This document shows positions 1 through 7,765 of a stretch of 64,000 nt of DNA, piece by piece. The stretch is from Bacillota bacterium (GTDB lineage: Bacteria; Bacillota; Clostridia; Peptostreptococcales; Anaerovoracaceae). The notes under the pieces were generated by a model that was given only the letters and a program-made list of their open reading frames with translations, ran no database searches and was not told the DNA's origin. Made by a program: the position numbers and the translations under genes. The stretch covers positions 1 through 64,000 of the forward strand of contig JAQXQE010000023.1 in the NCBI GenBank assembly GCA_029101005.1. The letters run 5' to 3'. Position 1 is the stretch's first letter; each line of letters opens with the position of its first letter.

Positions 1-125
1 AGACCGTACTTTGCGTGAAGTACGCTTGTGATTGCAGCTGTCAGAGTTGTCTTACCATGGTCAACGTGTCCGATTGTACCAATGTTAATATGTGGCTTGG
101 TTCTCTCATACTTCTGCTTAGCCAT
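1..125 (-). CDS. tuf: Elongation factor Tu, N-terminal 41 residues (cut by window edge)
   Basis: EF-Tu is the GTPase that carries aminoacyl-tRNA to the ribosome. The minus-strand reading frame begins [20 protein letters not shown] and continues [13 protein letters not shown], which contains the G1/P-loop GHVDHGKT. The ATG at 123-125 follows an AGGAGG ribosome site seven bases upstream. The rest of the gene lies beyond base 1. A tRNA-Thr gene lies upstream on the same strand and is separated from tuf by its own terminator. Identification is certain even though only the first tenth of the protein is present. Confidence 0.95.
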   Translation of the reverse strand, partial: MAKQKYERTKPHINIGTIGHVDHGKTTLTAAITSVLHAKYG

Positions 126-205
126 TTGTTTCCTCCTAAATATAAAATAACGTTACTTTATGGAAGTGCAGGCGCAGGCGTCCCCGCGCGCGCATGCTGC
201 GGAGC

Positions 206-235
206 GCAATAGCTCCATTCGTCAACCAATGTCAA
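206..235 (-). promoter_or_regulatory. Candidate tuf promoter
   Basis: On the minus strand TTGACA (230-235) is followed after 18 bases by TATTGC (206-211). It lies about 80 bases before the tuf start and after the tRNA terminator. The -10 match is imperfect. Confidence 0.4.
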
Positions 236-397
236 CGCTTTTTTGAATGTACCATAATTCGGATGTTTTTTCAAGTAATTCAGCGAGGATTAAACAAGAG
301 GTTTAGTGCATTTTCGCCACATTCTCACTGCATTCTCGGCACAATCAGAGTGCGCTCAACTGGCGCCTCCTACACCACCTAATGTGCTTCAAAGACC

Positions 398-426
398 ACA
401 AAAAAAAGACGGCCATATAGGCCGTC
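398..426 (-). terminator. Rho-independent terminator after tRNA-Thr
   Basis: On the minus strand GACGGCC, a TATAT loop and GGCCGTC (408-426) run straight into a T tract at 400-407. It starts two bases after the encoded CCA end of the tRNA. Confidence 0.85.
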
Positions 427-427
427 A

Positions 428-504
428 TGGAGCTGATGAGCAGACTTGAACTGCCGAACCTCATCCTTACCAAGGATGCGCTCTACCGACTGAGCTACAT
501 CAGC
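428..504 (-). tRNA. tRNA-Thr (anticodon GGT)
   Basis: The minus strand folds into a full cloverleaf. The acceptor stem GCTGATG pairs with CATCAGC, and the D arm GCTC..GAGC is present. The anticodon stem CATCC/GGATG holds the loop TTGGTAA, giving anticodon GGT. The T arm is GGCAG-TTCAAGT-CTGCT with one G-T pair. The discriminator base T is followed by an encoded CCA at 428-430. The tRNA sits upstream of tuf on the same strand. Confidence 0.95.
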
Positions 505-546
505 ATAGCTTCCTAATATTACTCGATTAAGTGTGTGTTGTCAAGC

Positions 547-568
547 GGGAGCAGCGCAGGCTGCTCCC
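547..568 (-). terminator. Stem-loop after the MFS gene, possible terminator
   Basis: GGGAGCAGC and GCTGCTCCC form a perfect 9-bp stem with a 4-base loop just downstream of the stop of the minus-strand MFS gene. There is no T tract, so termination is uncertain. Confidence 0.4.
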
Positions 569-591
569 ACCGATTAAGCGATTATTGCTAA

Positions 592-1827
592 TTAGTTTGC
601 CTTCTTGAGTGCCTTTGCAAGGAAGACCCATCCAACAAGTCCTACTACTGCGAATGCGAGTACAGCGTAGAAGTTTGAGATGTATGAACCACCAGCTGCC
701 TCAAGGAGCTTAGCTGAGAGTGTTGGTCCGATTGATGCTGCAAGAAGCAGGTTGAAGTTGCAAACACTGAAGTTTGTTGGGAAGTGCTCTGGACCGAATG
801 CCTTGTTAACGAAAGCTGATGTCAGAGCTGGGCATCCACCGAAGCCGAGTCCTACGAAGATAAGACCAGCGAGGATGAAGATGTATGAGTTTGACATGTG
901 TCCAACAACCATAAGTGCGCCGGCAACGATCATGAAGAGTGTACATACGAAGATTGCAGTTGCTGCACCCTTCTTATCAAATACACTTCCGTTAACGATT
1001 CTTCCGAAACCGTTGAAGAGTGAGATGATCATTCCGAGGATAGCTGCTCCACCGTAAGCAACTGAGATGCTAGCTGCACTGTTGATTACGAGAAGACCTG
1101 CTGATGAGAGCGCTACTACCCAGAGAAGGAAGAACCAGAAAGTTGCTGACTTAATCATCTCTCCTGGTGTGTAGCTCTTAACTGCTACATCCTCTACCTT
1201 AACCTCCTTAGCTGCAGAAGCTGGAGCAAGAGCTGCAATCTCCTCAGCTGTAGGTGCCTTGATAATGAAGGCTGAGAGAATCATTACTACAGCGAAGCAT
1301 ACAGCGAAAATCTTGAATGTCATTGGGATTCCGAGTGAAGCCATGAGTGATGTAGCAACTCCACCGAGTACGAGAGCTCCGAGACCGAAGCCCATGAGCA
1401 TTACGCCTGAAGCGAATCCGATCTTGTCAGGGAACCACTTAGCAACCTGACCGATGATTGCGTTGTAAGCAAATCCTACTCCACCGCCTCCGAAGAATGC
1501 GTAGAATACGTAGAGCATGATAAGGCTCTTTCCAGGATCAGCTGGGTTCATCAGAGATACGCCGAAGAATGCTACGAAGAGCATAACAGCACTGATGAAG
1601 AACTTTACTCTGAGGCTGAGAATCTTACCAGTGATTCCACCAACGAAACCTCCGATACAGAACATAGCCATTGAAATTGTGAATGTGAGTGAAAGCTGCG
1701 AAAGTGTCCATGTTGGATAAACCTCACTCAGTGGACCTCTGAAGATTGACCATGCATAGATCAGTCCGAGGAACAGAAGTGAAACCGCAGCAAGTACGAG
1801 AATTAACCATCTCTTTCCGCTTTTCAT
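592..1827 (-). CDS. MFS transporter, oxalate/formate antiporter-like (OFA) family
   Basis: A 411-residue membrane protein with about 12 hydrophobic segments, the size usual for the major facilitator superfamily. The N-terminus (FLGLIYAWSIFRGPLSE) and the mid-protein GQVAKWFPDKIGFASGVMLM match the OFA subfamily, whose studied members exchange oxalate for formate; other members move different monocarboxylates. A hydrophilic loop at about residues 190-220 separates the two six-helix halves. An AGAAGGAG ribosome site precedes the ATG. No oxalate-degrading genes lie nearby, so the substrate is open. Codon use is heavily biased, which suggests high expression. Confidence 0.85.
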   Translation of the reverse strand: MKSGKRWLILVLAAVSLLFLGLIYAWSIFRGPLSEVYPTWTLSQLSLTFTISMAMFCIGGFVGGITGKILSLRVKFFISAVMLFVAFFGVSLMNPADPGKSLIMLYVFYAFFGGGGVGFAYNAIIGQVAKWFPDKIGFASGVMLMGFGLGALVLGGVATSLMASLGIPMTFKIFAVCFAVVMILSAFIIKAPTAEEIAALAPASAAKEVKVEDVAVKSYTPGEMIKSATFWFFLLWVVALSSAGLLVINSAASISVAYGGAAILGMIISLFNGFGRIVNGSVFDKKGAATAIFVCTLFMIVAGALMVVGHMSNSYIFILAGLIFVGLGFGGCPALTSAFVNKAFGPEHFPTNFSVCNFNLLLAASIGPTLSAKLLEAAGGSYISNFYAVLAFAVVGLVGWVFLAKALKKAN

Positions 1828-2066
1828 TATTACCTTCTCCTTCTATAGAAAACCATTACATTTACCAGCATCAGCAGTTCGCGCTACTGATGCATATCAA
1901 TATTGCGTTAAAAAAATACTTATCGCAATATCTCGCAACTTGTTTATTTTACCATTTTCTCGCAGATAAAATCGAGAGATTCCTCGCAAAAAATGTACTT
2001 TTTTGCGTAGAATCCCGTGATACCGGGGAGTTTCGACTAAAGCGAGACGCTCAAGTCAAAATGCGT

Positions 2067-3350
2067 CTACTCGCCCTTTACTATCTTCGATACTGTCTTG
2101 AAGGCTGGATGCTGAGCGCTCTTCATAACATCGTATACGACTGACTCCCAGGTTCTGATGTTGCAGCCCTTTGCCTCGAGGAGCTGCATTGCAGCCTTGT
2201 AGTCCTTCTTCTTACGTGACTGGCAGCAATCGCTGACTACGTATACGTCGTAGCCGCGCTCGAGGAAGCTGAGTGCGGTCTGCTGGAGGCAGATGTGTGC
2301 CTCGATTCCAGCGATGATCACCTTGTTTGAGATCATGCCCTCGAACTCCTTAGCGAAATTCTTCTCGCCGAAGCAGTCGAAAGTGATCTTCTCGATAGTC
2401 TTGTGCTTGCCCATCGCCTTGTCGAGCTCTGCGAAAGTTGGGCCGAGACCCTTGCTGTACTGAGTAGTTGCAATCATTGGCACGTCGAGGCGCTTCATAC
2501 AGCGAGCGAAGCGAACCACATTGTCCGCGAGTTCCTCATTCTTTCTCATGGCCGGCATGAGTTTCTCCTGGAAATCTACGAAGACGCAGACTGTTGAATC
2601 GTTGCTGAGCCCTTTGATCTTTCGGAGAGCCTGTCTGTCAGTTGTCTCCACTAAGATTGGTGTGATAACAGCGTAGCCGTGTTTAACGGCATTCCAGTCG
2701 TTGTCTACTGTAGGATCGCTGTCTAGGCTCTGGATTATCATGCCATACTCGTCCTCCTCAGGTCTCTTCTCGAATACGAAGAGCTCGCCGAATGCGTGCT
2801 CAGCGCAAGGAGCGAAGCGCACACCCTTGATCTTCCATGGTGGAAGGTTTGGAGTGTTGACGCTGAGTATTGTTGATGGCTCGAGTGTCATGGACAGGTC
2901 GAGCAGACCTCTTATCATCTCGCAGATGTAGTCGAAGTGCTCTGCATCGTGGCTAGCAACTGAGAGTGCGATTGAGCGGATGCCCGAGAGTGCTCCCTCT
3001 CTTGCAGCTGCGAGTGTGCCTGAATATACAACAGATGAGCCTGTGTTGATTCCCATATTGATTCCGCTGATTACGAAGTCAGGCTCGACATTGCGCTCAC
3101 GCATGAGCTGGATTCCGAGCTTGACGCAGTCAGCTGGAGTTCCTGTGATTGCCCAGGCTGCACGAGTGTGCTTCTTCTCCACCTTAGTTGCTTTGACATT
3201 TCTGCGGAAGGTGATGGCCTGGCTCACTGCGCTGTTCTGCTCTGCAGGCGCAGCAATGTAGACATCGGCCATGCTGCCGAGTGCCTTGACCAGGGAGCGA
3301 AGACCCTCTGCATTGATTCCATCATCGTTGCTGACAAGAATTTTGTACAT
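2067..3350 (-). CDS. surE: Fusion of SurE nucleotidase with an isochorismatase-like cysteine hydrolase
   Basis: One 427-residue frame carries two enzymes. Residues 1 to about 245 are SurE, a 5'/3'-nucleotidase: the metal-binding SNDDG lies at 7-11, followed by SAVSQ at 40-44 and the SGINMGINTG motif at about 95-104. Residues about 252-427 form an isochorismatase/YcaC-type cysteine hydrolase, with the likely catalytic triad Asp259 (FVDFQ), Lys321 (EKITFDCF) and Cys354 (GIEAHICLQQ). SurE proteins are normally about 250 residues, so the second half is an addition. AAGGAAA precedes the ATG. The substrate of the hydrolase half is unknown. No stop codon or frame change separates the halves. Confidence 0.9.
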   Translation of the reverse strand: MYKILVSNDDGINAEGLRSLVKALGSMADVYIAAPAEQNSAVSQAITFRRNVKATKVEKKHTRAAWAITGTPADCVKLGIQLMRERNVEPDFVISGINMGINTGSSVVYSGTLAAAREGALSGIRSIALSVASHDAEHFDYICEMIRGLLDLSMTLEPSTILSVNTPNLPPWKIKGVRFAPCAEHAFGELFVFEKRPEEDEYGMIIQSLDSDPTVDNDWNAVKHGYAVITPILVETTDRQALRKIKGLSNDSTVCVFVDFQEKLMPAMRKNEELADNVVRFARCMKRLDVPMIATTQYSKGLGPTFAELDKAMGKHKTIEKITFDCFGEKNFAKEFEGMISNKVIIAGIEAHICLQQTALSFLERGYDVYVVSDCCQSRKKKDYKAAMQLLEAKGCNIRTWESVVYDVMKSAQHPAFKTVSKIVKGE

Positions 3351-3382
3351 TGAATATTTCCTTTGTTATGAATTAATTTGAA

Positions 3383-4795
3383 TTAGCGCTCGAGCTTCTT
3401 GAGGTTCTGAACGAACATCTTGATGAGAAGCTTGAGAAGTGACTCTGGTACTCTGTAGAAATAGAAGTTGACCACCTTGGTCTCCTCGTCGCAGAGGTCA
3501 TCTACTGGGTACATAGTCAGACCAAGGTCCTTAGCGAGCTTGCAGATGATATCCGGCTGAAGCTTGGATCGAACCTTGAGCATAACAGCGATACCTGAAC
3601 GCGAGTCGATTGCCTCGAGTCTTCCGGCACCGTTGTCCTGAACCATCTTGATAGTTGTCTCGAGCTTTGACGCATACATACGTCTCAGCTTCTTGATGTG
3701 TCTGTAGTAGAAGCCCTCTTCCATGTAGAGAGCGAGGCAGATCTGCTCAGCCTTCGAGCAAGTCTGACTGTACTTGTGTGCCATCTTCTCGAAGATGTTT
3801 ACGAGACCCTGTGGGAGCACCATATAGCTGATCTTGATTGAAGCGAAGAGTGTACTTGAGAATGAACCCAGGTAGATTACCTTGCCGCTGTTATCGAGGC
3901 CCTGCATCGCTGGGATTGGCTTACCGAAGTATCTAAGTTCACTGTCGTAGTCATCCTCGAGGATGTAGCTGTCATTATCCTTCGCCCACTTGATGAGATC
4001 GTATCTTCTTCCGATAGGCATAACTGCTCCGCTTGGGAACTGATTTGATGGATTGACATATACGATCGAGCGCAGGTTTGTTGGGAGCTTCTCAAGCTCG
4101 ATGCCGTTAGGCCCTACTTCAACCTCAGTTATGGGGAAGCCTGCTTCTTTAAAGATATCTCTGATTGGGCCGTAGCCTGGTGTCTCTGTGGCAGCGTTGT
4201 CTACTCCGATCTCTCTGAGTATTCTTGTGAGCTGCAGTGCGAGCTGCTGGGAACCCGCGCCTATAACGACCTGCTCAGGAGTGCATTTTACCCCTCTGCT
4301 CTGATAGAGATACTTGCAGATCTCGTAGCGAAGTGCCGGCTCACCCTTAACGTCCGCCTCTGTCTGCAGGAGGTGTGAGTACTCGTTGAACACGCGGTTC
4401 ATGCACTTCTTCCACTTGGAGAACTCGAAGCTCTCCTCGTCGTATATCATCTCCTTGCCGATGCCCTTCTTGGACTGCACGCCCTCTGTTGGGAGCAGGT
4501 CCTCGAGAGTGATTGGCTCTTCAGGTTCCTTAGCATCTGCGGCCTGTATTGTCTCGCTTACGTAGTAGCCAGACTTCGGCCTTGACTCGATGTAGCCCTC
4601 GACGAGAAGCTGGGTGTAAGCTGTTTCTACTGTTGTTACGCTGATGTCGTTCTCCTTAGCGAGCTTACGGAGTGATGGCAGCTTAGTGCCCTTCTCGAGT
4701 GAGCCGCTCAGGATGTCGTTCTTCAGCAGGTTATATATCTGTACGTATAGATTCTGCTCTGAACTGTTATCTAAATTCAGAATTAAACTCTTCAA
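3383..4795 (-). CDS. MocR/GntR-family regulator with aminotransferase-like domain lacking the PLP lysine
   Basis: A 470-residue MocR-type protein. A GntR winged helix (about residues 10-80, PSLRKLAKENDISVTTVETA) is joined to a fold-type I aminotransferase domain. Such regulators usually sense pyridoxal phosphate or an amino acid derivative. The aminotransferase signatures VNPSNQFPSG and LEDDYDSELRY are present. At the position where the Schiff-base lysine sits in GTFSK, this protein reads GSFSS, so Ser314 replaces lysine. The start is TTG at 4793-4795, with GGAGG eight bases upstream. It is divergent from an ECF S-component gene 120 bases away, a pairing typical of B6-responsive PdxR regulators and pyridoxine uptake genes. 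That role is inferred. Confidence 0.88.
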   Translation of the reverse strand: MKSLILNLDNSSEQNLYVQIYNLLKNDILSGSLEKGTKLPSLRKLAKENDISVTTVETAYTQLLVEGYIESRPKSGYYVSETIQAADAKEPEEPITLEDLLPTEGVQSKKGIGKEMIYDEESFEFSKWKKCMNRVFNEYSHLLQTEADVKGEPALRYEICKYLYQSRGVKCTPEQVVIGAGSQQLALQLTRILREIGVDNAATETPGYGPIRDIFKEAGFPITEVEVGPNGIELEKLPTNLRSIVYVNPSNQFPSGAVMPIGRRYDLIKWAKDNDSYILEDDYDSELRYFGKPIPAMQGLDNSGKVIYLGSFSSTLFASIKISYMVLPQGLVNIFEKMAHKYSQTCSKAEQICLALYMEEGFYYRHIKKLRRMYASKLETTIKMVQDNGAGRLEAIDSRSGIAVMLKVRSKLQPDIICKLAKDLGLTMYPVDDLCDEETKVVNFYFYRVPESLLKLLIKMFVQNLKKLER

Positions 4796-4915
4796 ATTGG
4801 GGATACCTCCAAACTGTTATTGTGTATTTATTTAAGTTTGTACATTTTATCAAGTGCAGTACTGTGGTATTATAAACCCACGTGTTAATAAAATCAACTC
4901 GAAAGGAAGTACGAC

Positions 4916-5437
4916 ATGTCAAACAAGAATTCTAGTCTGATGATTCTGGTTGAAACAGCGCTGCTCACAGCTATCACAATGCTGTGCACTCTGATTCTCA
5001 AAGTTCCAGTAGGACCAGACTGCTATATACACCTCGGTGATACAATAATGTTCCTTGCAGTAATAATCCTGCCACTCCCATATGCCTGCTTCGCAGGTCC
5101 AGTTGGCGCAATGCTCGCTGATCTTATAGGCGGCTACGCATTCTGGGCACCATGGACTTTCGTGATTAAGCTTCTCTGCGTCCTCGTACTCGGACTTCTC
5201 CGCAAGAAGTCCACAGAGAACTCAAAGCGCCTGCTCACAGTTCCAGTTCCTGAATTCATCGGATATGTAATCGCATGCATATTTGGTGTAATGGGTTACT
5301 TCGTAGCAGAATACCTGCTCTTCGGCAACTGGGTAGCAGCTGCAACATGCATTCCACTCAACTGCCTGCAGATGGGTGTCGGCGCCGTACTCAGCGTCGT
5401 AGTGTATAAGAGACTCCCTAAGAATTTCATCAAATAA
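4916..5437 (+). CDS. ECF transporter S component, possibly for a B6 or pyrimidine-type vitamin
   Basis: A 173-residue integral membrane protein with about five to six hydrophobic helices. The early HLGDTIMFLAVIILP motif and a later GGYAFWAPWTF segment are typical of substrate-binding S components of energy-coupling-factor transporters. The S component binds the vitamin; shared ECF ATPases and EcfT are encoded elsewhere. It is transcribed divergently from the MocR regulator, which suggests local control and hints at pyridoxine or a related compound. A -10-like TATTAT lies at about 4867, and AAAGGAAG precedes the ATG. Substrate assignment is inference. Confidence 0.82.
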   Translation: MSNKNSSLMILVETALLTAITMLCTLILKVPVGPDCYIHLGDTIMFLAVIILPLPYACFAGPVGAMLADLIGGYAFWAPWTFVIKLLCVLVLGLLRKKSTENSKRLLTVPVPEFIGYVIACIFGVMGYFVAEYLLFGNWVAAATCIPLNCLQMGVGAVLSVVVYKRLPKNFIK

Positions 5438-5446
5438 CGAAGGTTC

Positions 5447-5472
5447 AACCGACCTTTCGAAGGGCGGTTTTC
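5447..5472 (+). terminator. Terminator after the ECF S-component gene
   Basis: AACCG-a-CCTT, a short TCG loop, and AAGG-g-CGGTT form a hairpin with one mismatch, followed by TTTTCT. It lies ten bases after the stop codon. Confidence 0.65.
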
Positions 5473-5503
5473 TCGTACCGCAGCGCCTTGTATAAAATAT
5501 CAT

Positions 5504-5532
5504 TTGTGTATACACTCCATAAGTGGTATATT
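5504..5532 (+). promoter_or_regulatory. Promoter for the 35-codon gene
   Basis: TTGTGT (5504-5509) and TATATT (5527-5532) are separated by exactly 17 bases. The predicted transcription start falls at the edge of the palindrome at 5541-5552. Confidence 0.65.
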
Positions 5533-5540
5533 AAGTGTAG

Positions 5541-5552
5541 CGCTTATAAGCG
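5541..5552. promoter_or_regulatory. Operator-like palindrome CGCTTATAAGCG
   Basis: A perfect 12-base palindrome placed at the expected transcription start, between the -10 box and the ribosome site of the small gene. It may be a repressor site or a short 5' hairpin. No regulator is identified. Confidence 0.4.
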
Positions 5553-5569
5553 TTAGGGAGGGATTAGTT

Positions 5570-5677
5570 ATGTGCAAGAACATCGGAGCTCTCCTCGAGG
5601 AGGCTGGCATCGCTGCAAAGGAACTGCCAGCTGGATTTATCTGTGAGTGCGAGCTTATCGCATATCTCGGAGAATAA
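5570..5677 (+). CDS. Small protein of 35 residues, unknown function
   Basis: The frame encodes MCKNIGALLEEAGIAAKELP followed by AGFICECELIAYLGE. It has its own promoter (17-base spacing), an AGGGAGGG ribosome site eight to nine bases upstream of the ATG, and a strong terminator about 100 bases downstream, so it looks like a free-standing gene. The product is acidic and has Cys2, Cys28 and Cys30. There is no signal peptide or membrane segment. I do not recognise a family. It could be a small regulatory or metal-binding protein or a peptide precursor, but nothing nearby supports one choice. Confidence 0.6.
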   Translation: MCKNIGALLEEAGIAAKELPAGFICECELIAYLGE

Positions 5678-5773
5678 TTTCTGACTAATTGGCACTGCGC
5701 ATTACGCAGTAAGGCAAAGTGTTGGTTTGTAATGGTTCACGTAGATGAAACAAAGTATGAAGTATGGGGGAAA

Positions 5774-5806
5774 GATCGGCGTACGCCGATTTTTCTCTTT
5801 TTTGTT
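5774..5806 (+). terminator. Strong rho-independent terminator closing the small-gene unit
   Basis: The perfect palindrome ATCGGCGTACGCCGAT (5775-5790) runs into a T-rich tract TTTTCTCTTTTTT. Confidence 0.8.
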
Positions 5807-5812
5807 ACGCCA

Positions 5813-5840
5813 ATCAAAAATCCTCCCTTGCGGGAGGATT
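5813..5840 (-). terminator. Terminator of the XpaC-like gene
   Basis: On the minus strand AATCCTCCC, GCAA and GGGAGGATT (5819-5840) continue into TTTTTGATT, directly after the stop of the gene at 5849. Confidence 0.8.
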
Positions 5841-5848
5841 CTCTATAG

Positions 5849-6703
5849 CTAGTTCTCTTCGATTACGAAGTCCGGATCGAGGAAGCCCTCTTCTGCAATC
5901 TTCGCCTTGAGTACATCGATGTCAACCTGTGTCATGATATTGTCTGACTCGTTGAGCTGCTCATTGATATTCTCGAAAGCCTCTGTGCAGGTCTTGAGTG
6001 ACTCGCAGATCTGAGCCTTAGTCTCAGCTGTGTAGTGATCCTTGCTCAGCTTATCGGCGAGATTGAGGACTGCAGGCAGATACTCGTTGTGCATCTTGAT
6101 TACAGTCTTGTCATTCTTGAGCTCAGGCTTAGCCAGAAGTGTATTCTCAACCGACTTGATTGACTTCTCGAGAGCTCTAAGCAGCTCTACCATTGACTCA
6201 TCCTCGAGTAGAGCGATAATCTTACGCAACTTGCGGATGGCCTCGCTCTGAGCCTTGAACTCCTGGCGCTCAGCATTTCTCTTAACGCCTTCGTCGATTG
6301 ACTCCATAGGCATTCCGTTCTCAGTTACTACAAAGAGATTGTTGATTCCATCAACATATGCGTTGCTGTCGCCCTTCTGGAAGAAGCCTCTGTTGACCAT
6401 ATCCTGAAGATTCTCCTCAACCCACTTCTCATCCTTGCCGAGCTTACTCGCAATCTCGTCGATTGGAGTGTTGCCTCTGTTGTTGATGGCAGTCTCAAGC
6501 TTATTCCATACCGATGACTTGAAATAAGCTCTGACCAGGAGCGCAACGCCTGGAAGTAAACAAACCATAGATAGCTTGATGTTCTCCACTACCGATGGAT
6601 AGTTCTCAGTCGGAACAATTACTATAAATGTACAGATAACCAGGACCCATCCCCAACGCTTGCCACCTGTACAGTTTCTCTTCTTCTTAGTTCTCTTATC
6701 CAT
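5849..6703 (-). CDS. XpaC-family (5-bromo-4-chloroindolyl phosphate hydrolysis) membrane protein
   Basis: A 284-residue protein. A basic N-terminus (about residues 1-15) is followed by two hydrophobic segments at about 16-32 and 42-60. A winged-helix-like stretch follows (about 65-125: TPIDEIASKLGKDEKWVEEN). A long charged helical domain (about 145-275) ends in the EINTQ-type tail seen in XpaC proteins. The family is often encoded beside TelA-type toxic-anion genes, which are absent here. The name comes from a chromogenic phosphate assay, and the true function is not settled. The ribosome site is weak (GGGGG). It is followed by its own terminator. Confidence 0.7.
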   Translation of the reverse strand: MDKRTKKKRNCTGGKRWGWVLVICTFIVIVPTENYPSVVENIKLSMVCLLPGVALLVRAYFKSSVWNKLETAINNRGNTPIDEIASKLGKDEKWVEENLQDMVNRGFFQKGDSNAYVDGINNLFVVTENGMPMESIDEGVKRNAERQEFKAQSEAIRKLRKIIALLEDESMVELLRALEKSIKSVENTLLAKPELKNDKTVIKMHNEYLPAVLNLADKLSKDHYTAETKAQICESLKTCTEAFENINEQLNESDNIMTQVDIDVLKAKIAEEGFLDPDFVIEEN

Positions 6704-6774
6704 ATGATTAACCCCCTATTGTTGGTTTGCTTATCACTTAGTATGATTGAATAATAACACAAAGCATTCCTGCG

Positions 6775-6783
6775 TGCTATAAT
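6775..6783 (+). promoter_or_regulatory. Extended -10 promoter for panE
   Basis: TGCTATAAT is an extended -10 element that ends 20 bases before the ATG at 6804. No good -35 is visible. Confidence 0.5.
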
Positions 6784-6803
6784 CAAGACGGAGGTAAGGG
6801 ACT

Positions 6804-7712
6804 ATGAATAGAGACTACAGAATTGCAATAATAGGAGCTGGAGCCGTTGGTAGCTATTTCGTATGGGGACTGACAGACATCAACGGCATCGAGCTTTGCC
6901 TGATTGCTGAAGGCAAACGCCTCGAGCGCCTTTGTACTAATGGCGTAACAATCAACGGAGAAGTATATAAGCCTGCCGTCTATTCACCAGAGGAAGCAGG
7001 AGTACAAGATCTGGTAATCGTAGCAACTAAGTCGAACGGCATTGCTGATGCAGCACGTATGCTGCCCGCATTAACAGGAGATGCTACGCTCGTCCTCGGC
7101 GCTTTCAATGGGGTAACAGGTGAATCAGTTCTCGCCGAAGCTGTCGGCTGGGATCACGTCGGCTACTCCTCAATCGTCATCGCATCGAAGCGCGATGAGA
7201 ACGGCGTGTGGTTCAAGCCAGATGAAATCGGCGGCTTCTCAATCGACAGCGCAGTCATATCCGAGGAGCTCGCAAGCGCACTCGCCGCTTCGAGACTCAG
7301 ATACTTCCTCGTAGACGACATACAGTTCAGACTGTGGAACAAATTCGCTTCGAATATGGCCAACAACCTGCCGCAGGCACTCGTAGGCTGTGATGCGAGC
7401 CTCTACTCTGAGAGCGAGCACGGACTCTGGCTTGCAGACAAACTCTGGGCCGAGACCAGACTGGTAGCCGCTGCCGAGGGAGTCGAGCTACCAGAGAGAA
7501 CTGTTCTCTTTGCAAGGGACCTCGGACTTCCTGTCCACGCCAAGTATTCGACCATGCAGGACCTCGATGCAGGCCGCCACACGGAGATAGACCTCTTCGC
7601 CGGAGAACTCGTCCAACTTGCCGCTAAGCACGGACTGTCCGCACCATACGCTGAGATGACCTACCACATCATCAAAGCCATCGAAGAGAAGAACGACGGC
7701 CGCTTTGAATAA
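6804..7712 (+). CDS. panE: 2-dehydropantoate 2-reductase (ketopantoate reductase)
   Basis: This enzyme reduces ketopantoate to pantoate with NADPH in the pantothenate/CoA pathway. The 302-residue protein has the usual family length. The nucleotide-binding motif IIGAGAVGSYFVWGL lies at residues 9-23. The catalytic-lysine region is LWNKFASNMANNLPQAL (about 174-190), and the C-terminal domain carries STMQDLDAGRHTEIDLFAGE. GGAGG lies upstream of the ATG. Related reductases act on other 2-keto acids, so pantothenate synthesis is likely but not proven; no other pan genes are in the window. Confidence 0.88.
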   Translation: MNRDYRIAIIGAGAVGSYFVWGLTDINGIELCLIAEGKRLERLCTNGVTINGEVYKPAVYSPEEAGVQDLVIVATKSNGIADAARMLPALTGDATLVLGAFNGVTGESVLAEAVGWDHVGYSSIVIASKRDENGVWFKPDEIGGFSIDSAVISEELASALAASRLRYFLVDDIQFRLWNKFASNMANNLPQALVGCDASLYSESEHGLWLADKLWAETRLVAAAEGVELPERTVLFARDLGLPVHAKYSTMQDLDAGRHTEIDLFAGELVQLAAKHGLSAPYAEMTYHIIKAIEEKNDGRFE

Positions 7713-7723
7713 TTAGATATGCC

Positions 7724-7757
7724 AAAAAGCCTGGCGCAATCTCGCGCCAGGCTTTTC
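7724..7757. terminator. Bidirectional terminator between convergent genes
   Basis: AAGCCTGGCGC (7727-7737) pairs with GCGCCAGGCTT (7744-7754). The hairpin is flanked by A residues on one side and T residues on the other, so it can serve both panE (+) and the dipeptidase (-). Confidence 0.85.
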
Positions 7758-7765
7758 TTGTGTCG

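Noticed and set aside
5731..5847. Second short plus-strand ORF after the 35-codon gene (MVHVDETKYEVWGKD)
   Set aside because: No ribosome site, and the frame reads straight through the strong terminator at 5774-5806 and the opposing one.
7159..7515. Overlapping minus-strand ORFs inside panE
   Set aside because: Antisense shadows of a well-supported gene, without ribosome sites.
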